A stretch of DNA of 64,000 nt, from contig CAZCYQ010000009.1 of NCBI GenBank assembly GCA_964503085.1, positions 1-64,000 of the forward strand, written 5' to 3'. The notes below the pieces were generated by a model. That model did not search any database. It was given only the letters and a program-made list of their open reading frames with translations, and was not told where the DNA came from. This DNA comes from Bin80 sp964503085 (GTDB lineage: Bacteria > Bacteroidota > Rhodothermia > Rhodothermales > Bin80). The stretch's first letter is position 1. Every line of letters starts with the position of its first letter. The position numbers and the translations under genes were made by a program. Shown piece by piece: positions 25,610 to 33,771 of the stretch.

Positions 25610-27906
25610 TGAAACAACTACTTCTTCTTGCTGCTGGCCTGCTGATCACGACCAGCGCACAAGCCCAATCTTTCGGCGGGTCACTGGCGATGACAGAGCA
25701 ACATGTATTCGTCGGAGAAACCGGGAATATGGCGTTTCCTGGAGAGGTGTATATCTACACACTAGACAACCTCGAGGGAGCGCCAGCCATATTGTCCGTG
25801 AATGAAGAATTGGAGCGGTTTGGCCGCACGATTGTAGCTGACGGTGAGACTTTATTGATCGGAGCCATTGATGCCGACGAGGCACGCGGAGCCGTCTACG
25901 TATTCAAGTATGATGACACATGGCAGCAGGTTGCCCGACTTACTGCATCAGATGCATCACCTGGCGACCAGTTTGGTTCTTCAATCGCGGCAGATGGGGA
26001 TATAGTTTTGATCGGTGCACAGGGGCGTTCAGAGTCGACCGGAGCAGTTTATGTTTTCTCGAAAGACCCTGACGGTACATATTCGGAAACTGGCATGCTG
26101 CCAGTTGAAGATATCAATCCAGGAGATGGCTTTGGATATGTCGTGGCAGTTGAGGGCAATCTCGCGGTCGTTGGTTCACCTTCACACATGGAGAATATGG
26201 GTGCTGCACATGTATTTATGCAAGGAACTGAGGGGTGGTCACAAATCAGCAAGTTAGCGCCTGATTTTCTGACCGAAAGAAGCCGTATGGGCGGTGCAGT
26301 AATGGTGCATATGGGACGGGTTTACGTATCTGCCCCTATGCAGAACTTGGTTCTAGAGTACGAATGGGACCCTGAATCTAGTCAGCTGCGCATGCGCGGT
26401 CAACTTAGCCCGTTCGATGCACTACGGGGATCTCAGTTTGGGGCTTCCCTGGCAGCCAGTGGTAATGAAATCTGGGTTGGCGAAAATCGCAGTGGACGGA
26501 GTAGAGGCGCTGTGTATCGGTTTATGTCTGGTGAAGAGGGTTGGGCTGGGGCAATGAAACTGCTGCCTGACGAAGAAATTGGTCGTGGAGCATTTGGCAG
26601 CAGTCTGGCTCTTTATGGAGATTATGCTGTCGTGGGCGCTGTTCGCATGGACTCCAGAGCTGGAGGGGCCATACTTATGAATCGGAGCGAAGGTGAATGG
26701 TCGTCAGTGGCGACCCTCATCAACGAAGTCAAAGGTTACGAAGCGATCACTGGGGAAGAAGTGCGCTGTGCAGAAGGCAAAGCGTCAAGGTGGTCATGCC
26801 AGGATGTTGATCTGACATCGTTCCTGCCACTGCCTGAGATGGGAGGCAACCGGGGTTCCAGACTGAATGATATCTGGGGATGGACCGACCCTCAAACCGG
26901 CCAGGAATACGCACTAGTGGGGCGTAACGATGGTACGTCCTTTGTGGATGTAACCAATCCGGAAATGCCACGATATGTGGGAGATTTGCCGATGACGGCA
27001 GGCTCCGTCGCAAATGTGTGGAGAGATATCAAAGTATATGCCGACCATGCCTATGTAGTTGCTGATGGTGCCGGACAACATGGTGTACAGGTTCTAGACC
27101 TGAACCAGTTGCGCAAGGTTGAGGGTGAGCCGGTGACGTTTTCAGAGACAGCACACTATGCAGGAATTGCAAGTGCACACAACATTGTTATTAACGAAGA
27201 AACGGGATTTGGCTTTGTGGTTGGTGCCAGCGGTGGAGGAGAAACCTGCGGTGGCGGCTTGCACATGATTGACTTGCGTGATCCCCCCAATGTGTCCTTT
27301 GCTGGCTGCTTTGCTGACCCAAGTACAGGTAGGCGCAATACAGGTTATTCTCACGATGCACAGTGCGTAGTGTACGCTGGTCCAGATTTAACCTATAACG
27401 GTAAGGAAATTTGTCTCGGATCCAATGAAACGGCTCTGAGCATCGCGGACGTGACAGACAAGGACAACCCGATAGCTATTTCTGCAGCTTCCTATCCCAA
27501 TGTGGCCTACACACACCAGGGATGGCTAACCGAGGATCACAGATACTTCTACATGAATGACGAGGGGGATGAACCGAGAGGACTGGTAGAAGGCACGCGG
27601 ACGCTGGTCTGGGATGTTTCCGACCTAGACGACCCGGTGCTGGTAACAGAATACATTGCAAGTACGCCAGATACAGATCACAACCTTTACATCAAAGACA
27701 ACCTGATGTATCAGTCCAACTACGGGGCAGGTCTGCGTATTCTTGATATCACAAACCCGGAATCTCCTGCGGAGATTGGGTTTTTTGAGCCAGGCCCAGG
27801 GTCCTCATCCTGGAGTAACTATCCTTATTTCAAGAGCGGTACGCTGATCGTTACGAGTGGGAACGAGGGTCTGTTCATTCTCAAAAAGCGAGCCGTGGAC
27901 ATCTAG
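25609..27906 (+). CDS. Secreted FG-GAP / choice-of-anchor B family protein
   Basis: A 765-residue exported protein. The signal peptide MKQLLLLAAGLLITTSAQAQ is clear and fixes the start at ATG 25609, although the frame is open upstream to 25315. Residues about 20-360 hold repeated FG-GAP-like blades (SPGDQFGSSIAADGDIVLIG; GDGFGYVVAVEGNLAVVGSP; RGSQFGASLAASGNEIWVG; GAFGSSLALYGDYAVVGA). The C-terminal half has LVIVD-type repeats of the choice-of-anchor B family (SFVDVTNPEMPRYVG, VLDLNQLRKV, TLVWDVSDLDDPVLV, RILDITNPESPAEIG). Both halves are predicted beta-propellers. The role is unknown; extracellular binding or adhesion is a guess. It is transcribed divergently from the lysS operon. Confidence 0.9.
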   Translation: MKQLLLLAAGLLITTSAQAQSFGGSLAMTEQHVFVGETGNMAFPGEVYIYTLDNLEGAPAILSVNEELERFGRTIVADGETLLIGAIDADEARGAVYVFKYDDTWQQVARLTASDASPGDQFGSSIAADGDIVLIGAQGRSESTGAVYVFSKDPDGTYSETGMLPVEDINPGDGFGYVVAVEGNLAVVGSPSHMENMGAAHVFMQGTEGWSQISKLAPDFLTERSRMGGAVMVHMGRVYVSAPMQNLVLEYEWDPESSQLRMRGQLSPFDALRGSQFGASLAASGNEIWVGENRSGRSRGAVYRFMSGEEGWAGAMKLLPDEEIGRGAFGSSLALYGDYAVVGAVRMDSRAGGAILMNRSEGEWSSVATLINEVKGYEAITGEEVRCAEGKASRWSCQDVDLTSFLPLPEMGGNRGSRLNDIWGWTDPQTGQEYALVGRNDGTSFVDVTNPEMPRYVGDLPMTAGSVANVWRDIKVYADHAYVVADGAGQHGVQVLDLNQLRKVEGEPVTFSETAHYAGIASAHNIVINEETGFGFVVGASGGGETCGGGLHMIDLRDPPNVSFAGCFADPSTGRRNTGYSHDAQCVVYAGPDLTYNGKEICLGSNETALSIADVTDKDNPIAISAASYPNVAYTHQGWLTEDHRYFYMNDEGDEPRGLVEGTRTLVWDVSDLDDPVLVTEYIASTPDTDHNLYIKDNLMYQSNYGAGLRILDITNPESPAEIGFFEPGPGSSSWSNYPYFKSGTLIVTSGNEGLFILKKRAVDI

Positions 27907-27912
27907 AGGATT

Positions 27913-27949
27913 AACCCAACTTTGTCAAACCAGATGGCAGAGTTGGGTT
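27913..27949 (+). terminator. Inverted repeat after the anchor-B gene, weak terminator candidate
   Basis: AACCCAACT (27913-27921) pairs exactly with AGTTGGGTT (27941-27949) across a 19-nt loop, starting 6 bp after the gene's stop. It has no T tract beyond three Ts. It may act in termination or RNA stability. Confidence 0.4.
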
Positions 27950-28409
27950 TCATGTCTTGGAGTTGTGTATCCCAAGTGGGATCCGCACCGTAACGTAGCG
28001 TGCCTAGGCGGTGCATGTGCCCGCGGGTAAATAGCCCAGATTCATGACGCGTGCGCTCCTTCTTACAACGATTGGAGCAACACTCTCCAGATGGAGTCAC
28101 CCTGTCAGCGTCCTATGCAAGCTACACTAAGTAAGATCAATAGATGCAAGCACCCGGAAACCAGCGGCGTAATCATACTGGCTTATCCGCCCGCGAACCA
28201 AAGCTTGATGTGAAGCGTCTCCTTCGTTCATCAGGAAATCGGAACAGATGGCCAAGATCAGGCGAGATATGTCCGATCGCTGAGACCAGTGTTGGAGTAT
28301 TTTCGTCTGATTCGTTGAACAGCCCGTGCTTCCTAAAAAAATCACCGCCGCCGTGTCGGGTACGGCGATACCAAACGGCACAACGAATCAGAGGACAATG
28401 CGAAGTTAA
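27950..28409. other. Gene-poor stretch with a possible formylglycine-enzyme-like tail remnant
   Basis: No intact gene. On the minus strand at 28127-28381 an 84-residue frame ends DASHQALVRGRISQYDYAAG and then FRVLAS. That pattern, an R-x(3-8)-R stretch followed by a terminal G-F-R-V, recalls the C-terminal end of FGE-sulfatase (SUMF) domains, but nothing upstream supports the rest of such a domain. It may be a decayed fragment at the end of the beta-propeller array, or chance. Confidence 0.3.
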
Positions 28410-29531
28410 TCAGTCATTGACTGCCTCAGGCAGGATGAACCGATATCGTATTAACGCCGGATTGCCCACATCTCCGTTCTCCATCGGCACATGTTCCCCC
28501 AGGAAGTACAGATAACCATTCCGAGCTGTTTCGGGAAACTTGTAGGGCACCGTGCTCACCGCCCCAAACTGGTTGCTATTGCTCACAATACTCAGGCCAT
28601 CAACATCTCTACTCGTAACATTCTCTGTTCGATAGGCTTCGTCAATGTTCGAGAATGCCCCCACGCGAATGTCCTCATCCAAGGCATACAGCCCTATCAG
28701 TCGCGGATAGGCGTTTAGCACTTTTCGTCGCCGCCGGGTGCTTAGTCCGGCAGGAATATCCCGATTTCGTCTGACGAAGAAATCTGGCCGAGCCTTAGTC
28801 ATCCCGGAATTACCATATACAGCTCTGGCATCCATATCCTCGTTATACTTGTACCATGGGCCGCCATCAAAGCAGGCGATGGTTCGTCCCGGGATACCTT
28901 GGTAGCTTTTATTGAGTCGGTAAAATTCCGGGTTTTCCAAGACGATCTCCCGTCTTGATTCTAGATCCAGCGAATAGACCTCCATGATGGATGTTGATGG
29001 ATCCCGTGGCCCCCGGAATGCATACATAGAATCGCCAAGTGTACAGAAAGACAGGATCGTCGAAACATTCCGCTTGGCAGCCAAGCAGTCCCCTGATCGA
29101 TCTAAAACCACTATGGCACCTCCCCATGACGTCAATATGATGCGATCATCATCGGCAAAACGCGAAATCCACAGACTATGTCCAAAGTCGATTGGGTAGC
29201 ACGTATCCATGCTGTAAGTTGCCTGATGCTTCCCCAAAGGGGTGAACAGGTGAGCCAAATCCGATTGCCTGTCCGTGATGAGGACGCTTCCAGAAGCATC
29301 GACATCTATGAACCAGATGGGTCCCAGAATCACCGAGGGATCCAGCACCAGCGTATCCTCCACTACAAACAATTCCTCGAATGGCACTAATTCCGACGTA
29401 TAAACCACGTCTTGGGAGGAAGCATTGGAATGGGGTGCGTATCCGGTAAGCAGTCCCGCAAGCAAAAGACCAGCTACCTGCCCTGCACGCAGCAATCCCA
29501 TGGCTGTAATCCAGTATTCATCCTTCATCAT
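28410..29531 (-). CDS. Six-bladed beta-propeller protein, copy 3 of 3 (lipobox lost)
   Basis: A 373-residue exported protein, the most downstream of three tandem paralogues. The N-terminal hydrophobic segment ends LLAGLLTGYAP, where the paralogue at 29608-30729 has LLTGCAP, so this copy has lost the lipidation cysteine. The body has repeated beta-propeller blades with conserved stretches FGHSLWISRFADDDRII, FCTLGDSMYAFRGP and VYSLDLESRREIVL, and ends GNPALIRYRF. It resembles the six-bladed beta-propeller proteins common in Bacteroidota, whose function is mostly unknown. It differs from the other copies near residues 10-25 and 265-280. It probably stays in the periplasm or anchored by an uncleaved signal. 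Confidence 0.85.
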   Translation of the reverse strand: MMKDEYWITAMGLLRAGQVAGLLLAGLLTGYAPHSNASSQDVVYTSELVPFEELFVVEDTLVLDPSVILGPIWFIDVDASGSVLITDRQSDLAHLFTPLGKHQATYSMDTCYPIDFGHSLWISRFADDDRIILTSWGGAIVVLDRSGDCLAAKRNVSTILSFCTLGDSMYAFRGPRDPSTSIMEVYSLDLESRREIVLENPEFYRLNKSYQGIPGRTIACFDGGPWYKYNEDMDARAVYGNSGMTKARPDFFVRRNRDIPAGLSTRRRRKVLNAYPRLIGLYALDEDIRVGAFSNIDEAYRTENVTSRDVDGLSIVSNSNQFGAVSTVPYKFPETARNGYLYFLGEHVPMENGDVGNPALIRYRFILPEAVND

Positions 29532-29607
29532 TCGAGACCTAATTCAATTCAGCGCTGATTGCATCACACGATGGACGTGTCCCACGACAGTTAAGTAGTG
29601 AAGTTGA

Positions 29608-30729
29608 TCAGTCATTGACCGCCTCTGGAGGAATGAACCTGTATCGTATCAACGCCGGATTGCCTACATCCCCGTTCTCCATCGGCACATGCTCGCCCAA
29701 GAAGTACAGATAACCATTCCGAACTGTTTTGGGGATCTTGTAAGATGTCGTGCTCACCGCCTTGAACCTGTTGCTGTTGCTCACAATGCTCAGGCCAACA
29801 ACGTTTCCACCCGTTACTTTCTCCGTGCGATAGGCTTCGTCAATGCCCGAGAATGCCCCCATGCGAATGTCCTCATCTAAGGCATAAAGCCCTGACAGTA
29901 GCGGATACGCGTTCATTACTTCTTGTCGTTCAAGGATACCTAGTCCGGCGGGAATATCCCGATCTCGTCTGACGAAGAAATCCGGTTGAGCCTTGGCCAT
30001 CCTGGAATTGCCATATACAGCTCTGGCATCCATGTCCTCATGGTACTTGTACCACGGGCTGTCGCCAAAGCAAGCGATATTTCGCCCCGAGCTACCTTGG
30101 TAGCTTTGATTGAGTCGGTAAAAGTCTGGATCTTTCAAGACGATCTCCCGTCTTGATTCCAAATCCAACGAATAGACATCCATAATGGACGTTGATGGAC
30201 CCTCTGGCCCCCGAAATGCATACATAGAATCGCCCAGTGTACAGAAAGACACGATCGCCGCAACCCTCCGTTTGGCAGCCAGGCAGTTCCCGGATCGATC
30301 GAAAACCACTATGTTACCTCCTAGCGTCGTCAATACGATGCGACCATCGTCGGCAAAACGCGAGGTCCACAGACTATGCCCAAAGTCGCTTGGGTAGCAC
30401 GTATCCATGCTGTAACTCGCCTGATGCTGCCCCGTGGGGGCAAACAGGTGAGCCAATTTCGATGAGATGTCCGTGACGAGGATGCTGCCGACAGCATCAA
30501 TATCCATGAACCAGATGCGTCCCAGAATCACAGAGGGATCCAGCACCAATGTATCCTCCACTACAAACAGATCCTCGAACGGCACCAGTTCCGACGCATA
30601 AACTACCTCCTCGGAGGAGTCATCGGAACGGGGTGCACATCCGGTAAGTAGCCCCGCGAGCACGAGGCAAGCAACCGGCCCTGCACGCAGAGATCTAATG
30701 GCTGTAATCCAGTATTCATCCTTCATCAT
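29608..30729 (-). CDS. Six-bladed beta-propeller lipoprotein, copy 2 of 3 (lipobox intact)
   Basis: A 373-residue paralogue of its neighbours and the only one with a good lipobox: CLVLAGLLTGCAP, cysteine near residue 31. A predicted lipoprotein, so likely attached to the inner or outer membrane and exposed on one side. The propeller body carries the shared landmarks (YSMDTCYPSDFGHSLW, FCTLGDSMYAFRGP, GLYALDEDIRMGAFSG). The signal region is identical in protein sequence to copy 1 (30795-31919) up to the lipobox, then diverges (RSDDSSEEVVYASE against GSNASSQDVVYTSE). It is preceded by a remnant of the small-protein 3' end. Confidence 0.88.
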   Translation of the reverse strand: MMKDEYWITAIRSLRAGPVACLVLAGLLTGCAPRSDDSSEEVVYASELVPFEDLFVVEDTLVLDPSVILGRIWFMDIDAVGSILVTDISSKLAHLFAPTGQHQASYSMDTCYPSDFGHSLWTSRFADDGRIVLTTLGGNIVVFDRSGNCLAAKRRVAAIVSFCTLGDSMYAFRGPEGPSTSIMDVYSLDLESRREIVLKDPDFYRLNQSYQGSSGRNIACFGDSPWYKYHEDMDARAVYGNSRMAKAQPDFFVRRDRDIPAGLGILERQEVMNAYPLLSGLYALDEDIRMGAFSGIDEAYRTEKVTGGNVVGLSIVSNSNRFKAVSTTSYKIPKTVRNGYLYFLGEHVPMENGDVGNPALIRYRFIPPEAVND

Positions 30730-30794
30730 TCGAGACCTAATTCAATTCAGCGCTCATTACGTTACACGACGGATGTCATCCGACAAGAAGTTGA

Positions 30795-31919
30795 TCAGTC
30801 ATTGACCGCTTCGGGAGGTATGAATCGGTATCGTATCAACGCCGGATTTCCCAAATCCCCGTTTTCCATCGGCACATGCTCGCCCAGAAAGTACAGATAT
30901 CCATTCCGCGCTGTTCTGGGTAATCTGTGAGGCACCGTGCTCACCGCCTTGAACTGGTTGCTGTTGCTCACAATGCTCAGGCCAATTACTTTTTCACCCG
31001 TTACTTTCTCTGTGCGGTAGGCTTCATCAATGTCCGAGAACGCCCCCATGCGAATGTCCTCATCCAAGGCATACAGCCCGTTCAGTAGCGGATAGGCGTG
31101 CCGCATTTCCCTTTGTTTTGGAATGCTCAGTCCGGCAGGAATATCCCGATTTCGTCTGACGAAGAAATCAGGCCGAGCCTTGGTCATCCCGGGATCATCA
31201 TATACTGCTCTGGCATCCATGTCCTCGTGGTACTTGTACCACGGGCCGCCGTCAAAGCAGGCGATGTTTCGTCCCGCCGTACCGAGGTAATTTCCATTGA
31301 GTCGGTAAAATTCCGGGTTTTCCAAAACGATCTCCCGCCTTGATTCCAGATCCAGCGAATAGACATCCATGATGGACATTGATGGACCCTTTGGCCCCCG
31401 GAATGCATACATAGAATCGCCCAGTGTACAGAAAGACATGATCACCGTATTCTTCCGTTTGGCAGCCAAGCAGTCCCCTGATCGATCGAAAACCACTATA
31501 GTTGTTCCTCCCCACGACAACAAAATAATGCGATCATCATCGGCAAATCGCGAGATCCACAGACTATGCCCAAAGTCACTTGGATAGCACGTATCCATGC
31601 TGTAAGTCGCCTGATGCTTCCCCGTAGGAGCGAACAGGTGAGCCAAATCCGCTTGCATGTCCGTGATGAGGATGCTACCAGAAGCATCGACATCTATGAA
31701 CCAGATGGGTCCCAGAATCACCGAGGGATCCAGCACCAGCGTATCCTCCACCACAAACAGATCCTCGAATGGCACTAGTTCCGACGTATAAACCACGTCT
31801 TGGGAAGAAGCATTGGAACCGGGTGCGTATCCGGTAAGCAGCCCCGCGAGCACAAGGCAAGCAACCGGCCCTGCACGCAGAGATCTAATGGCTGTAATCC
31901 AGTATTCATCCTTCATCAT
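30795..31919 (-). CDS. Six-bladed beta-propeller protein, copy 1 of 3 (lipobox lost)
   Basis: A 374-residue protein, the first of the three in transcription order and directly downstream of the small secreted-protein gene. The signal segment matches copy 2, but the lipobox reads LLTGYAP, with TAC in place of TGT at the cysteine. After the lipobox it matches copy 3 instead (SNASSQDVVYTSELVPFE, PIWFIDVDASGS). It contains one extra residue around position 135 (GGTTIVVFDR). Propeller landmarks are intact. If the signal is not cleaved by signal peptidase II, the product would be soluble or N-terminally anchored. Confidence 0.86.
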   Translation of the reverse strand: MMKDEYWITAIRSLRAGPVACLVLAGLLTGYAPGSNASSQDVVYTSELVPFEDLFVVEDTLVLDPSVILGPIWFIDVDASGSILITDMQADLAHLFAPTGKHQATYSMDTCYPSDFGHSLWISRFADDDRIILLSWGGTTIVVFDRSGDCLAAKRKNTVIMSFCTLGDSMYAFRGPKGPSMSIMDVYSLDLESRREIVLENPEFYRLNGNYLGTAGRNIACFDGGPWYKYHEDMDARAVYDDPGMTKARPDFFVRRNRDIPAGLSIPKQREMRHAYPLLNGLYALDEDIRMGAFSDIDEAYRTEKVTGEKVIGLSIVSNSNQFKAVSTVPHRLPRTARNGYLYFLGEHVPMENGDLGNPALIRYRFIPPEAVND

Positions 31920-31946
31920 TCGAGACCTAATTCAATTCAGCGCTCA

Positions 31947-32270
31947 TTACGTTACACGATGGACGTCATCCGACAAGACAGGCAACAATGCACCGGACCA
32001 GCATCCGTACAAGCAGATGGATATAACTTCCTCCGCTACCGGCAAAAGACAATCATCATCTTCACCTTCATCCTTGCAAGCAAACATTATACCATACGAG
32101 ATCTCTCCCTCACCATTATAGAAGTCCGATTTATCCTCTAATCCATCAAAATTCAAACTACCGTCCGGAACGACCTCGGTCCCAACCGAATAGGTCAATC
32201 CGGCAAAGACGACGATCGGGACAAGCAGCATACGCGCAGCGACACTCAGGCGACGCCGTCTCAGGCCCAT
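31947..32270 (-). CDS. Small predicted secreted cysteine-containing protein
   Basis: A 107-residue protein. The N-terminus is very basic (MGLRRRRLSVAARM), followed by a hydrophobic stretch (LLVPIVVFAGLTYSV). The rest is acidic (FDGLEDKSDFYNGEGEIS, CKDEGEDDDC) and has four cysteines, two in ICLYGCWSG. There is no lipobox. I do not recognise the family. The layout (signal, short linker, acidic region, Cys-rich tail, then beta-propeller genes in the same operon) is reminiscent of the small NVEAL-type peptides that accompany six-bladed propeller genes in Bacteroides; this comparison is by architecture, not by sequence identity. The last 10 or so codons lie within the repeated segment. Confidence 0.55.
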   Translation of the reverse strand: MGLRRRRLSVAARMLLVPIVVFAGLTYSVGTEVVPDGSLNFDGLEDKSDFYNGEGEISYGIMFACKDEGEDDDCLLPVAEEVISICLYGCWSGALLPVLSDDVHRVT

Positions 32271-32335
32271 ATTGCCTACCAGAAGCTGTATTAGGACTAG
32301 CCTTATCAGATCTCGAGGCTTATTTCAAATAGTCT

Positions 32336-32366
32336 AAAAAGTGCCGACGCTTTCTGCGTCGGGCAC
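32336..32366 (-). terminator. Rho-independent terminator on the minus strand
   Basis: Read on the minus strand, GTGCCCGACGC (32366-32356) pairs with GCGTCGGCAC (32350-32341) with one bulged C across the 5-nt loop AGAAA, followed by TTTTT (32340-32336). It ends transcription from the DgcN/epimerase operon before the small-protein gene begins at 32270. Confidence 0.9.
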
Positions 32367-32706
32367 AGGAACTACGGACGGGTATGGTGCGCTATTTCTA
32401 GAATCCAAATATTGATTCCGCGTAATTCTGCCACTTGGCCTCCTATGCGGCTAAAAGAGAATAGGATGTACTGAAATTTCCGTTATTGAACTCTGTTTCC
32501 CGACACGGCCAGACCTGTTGCAAAACTTTTTTATGCCCTCCTTAACCAATTTTGATTCTGATTGCTAGCACATCATGTAGCGCGGTAATACGAGATAGAC
32601 TCATCTATCTAAAGAAGTGGCCGACCGGTCGTGCACAAAATATTTTATCGCGGTGCACCGTCCCCATTATCTGCGTTCGCGGACATCACATTTTTGAAAA
32701 CAGCGG
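32367..32706 (-). other. 340-bp stretch between the epimerase gene and its terminator, with a possible 20-codon ORF
   Basis: No established gene. On the minus strand GTG 32434 to TAG 32372 encodes 20 residues (MAELRGINIWILEIAHHTRP). It is preceded by AGGAGG with a 4-nt spacer, unusual in a window where Shine-Dalgarno sequences are rare, and is followed 6 bp later by the terminator. It could be a micro-ORF or just the 3' untranslated end of the upstream operon. Confidence 0.3.
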
Positions 32707-33771
32707 TCAATTGGCAAGATTCACACCGAAACCTGGGTATTCAAGGAGATGCATGTACCCATCAGTCAAAACAAATCCACCCATTGCAGCATCACGGGAG
32801 AGGTCAAAGCTTCCATCCAGGTCTAGGTAGCGCGTCCGGGGACAGGCATAAGCGGTGTGCAGTGCGGCAGCAATACTGATTACACTCTCATCCATGCAAC
32901 CCCACATCAGGTCAATACCCGCCAGCTGTGCTATATCTGAAATGCCCAGCGCACCGGTAATACCCCCGCATTTCATGAGCTTGATATTCCAAATACCAAA
33001 CGGCATGTCAACCGCCAACCTAAGAGCATCCCCTGGTCCATGCAGGCTCTCGTCGGCCGCCATCAGTTTCTGGGCTTCCCTTGATAACCCGAGCATAAGT
33101 CCTTCTTTTCCCCTGTCAAGAGGCTGCTCAATAAGTTCAAGGTTCAATGCATGCGATTCATGCGCAAGCTGTCTAGCCTGCTCAATGGTATAGCCCTGAT
33201 TGGCATCAACACGAATTTTTATATCCGCTGAACAGAACTCCCGAAGTGCCCGCAAGCGTTCAAGATCCTCTTCATAATTCAAGCCGAGTTTGACCTTCAG
33301 GCATTTGAATCCGCGCCCAAGATATTCGCGCGCTTCGCTGAGGGTCTCTTCCAATGGCAGGATACCAATCGTAATGGAAGTGGGTAAGGCTTTCACGCAT
33401 TGTCCGAGCATAGCAGCTACGGGAACCCCCATGCTCTGTGCCAATAGATCGTACAATGCCATATCCAGGGCTGCCATGGCGGAAGGATACTGCACACATT
33501 CATTTCGCAATCGGCGGCTCAGAGCTCTTAGTGACCGCGGATCACTCCCTTTCAGAATGTCATGCGCGCAAGCGTCCAGAGCTCCAAGACACGCTTCCGC
33601 ATTTTCACCAGTTACGGCGGTGGGAGCAGCGCAACCTAGACCGAGAAAACCCCGATTACTTTCCAGTCGGACAAAATGTAGGTCGACCGTACTGACCACT
33701 CGTGTAGCAATCACGTATGGGCGCGTCAAGGGCAGTTGATCCGTCCAAGTATCTACACCGGTTATGATCAT
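32707..33771 (-). CDS. Enolase-superfamily dipeptide epimerase / DgcA-like racemase
   Basis: A 354-residue enolase-superfamily protein of the muconate-lactonising subgroup. It has the K-x-K acid/base (KCLKVKLG, about residues 158-160), metal ligands in RVDANQGYT, LELIEQPLD and MAADESLHG, and the second lysine in IKLMKCGG. These fit L-Ala-D/L-Glu epimerase (YcjG/AEE) and the related DgcA, which racemises N-acetyl-D-glutamate. The gene overlaps the DUF1611/DgcN-type gene upstream by 4 bp, which favours the DgcN-DgcA D-glutamate catabolic pair over a lone muropeptide epimerase. Substrate cannot be fixed from sequence alone. Confidence 0.85.
   Translation of the reverse strand: MIITGVDTWTDQLPLTRPYVIATRVVSTVDLHFVRLESNRGFLGLGCAAPTAVTGENAEACLGALDACAHDILKGSDPRSLRALSRRLRNECVQYPSAMAALDMALYDLLAQSMGVPVAAMLGQCVKALPTSITIGILPLEETLSEAREYLGRGFKCLKVKLGLNYEEDLERLRALREFCSADIKIRVDANQGYTIEQARQLAHESHALNLELIEQPLDRGKEGLMLGLSREAQKLMAADESLHGPGDALRLAVDMPFGIWNIKLMKCGGITGALGISDIAQLAGIDLMWGCMDESVISIAAALHTAYACPRTRYLDLDGSFDLSRDAAMGGFVLTDGYMHLLEYPGFGVNLAN

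Larger units (their letters stand above)
28410..31978 (-). repeat. Three tandem ~1.2-kb repeat units (beta-propeller gene plus upstream segment)
   Basis: Units of about 1190-1198 bp each comprise one beta-propeller gene and about 60 bp upstream. The upstream segments at 29532-29590, 30730-30786 and 31920-31978 are nearly identical, sharing ATTCGAGACCTAATTCAATT and what follows. The similarity to the 31920 copy breaks off sharply near 31978, inside the small-protein gene, which marks one duplication boundary. Confidence 0.93.

Noticed and set aside
32552..32879. Plus-strand frames at 32552-32830 and 32631-32879
   Set aside because: Their right halves lie antisense to the epimerase gene and the rest shows no protein feature.
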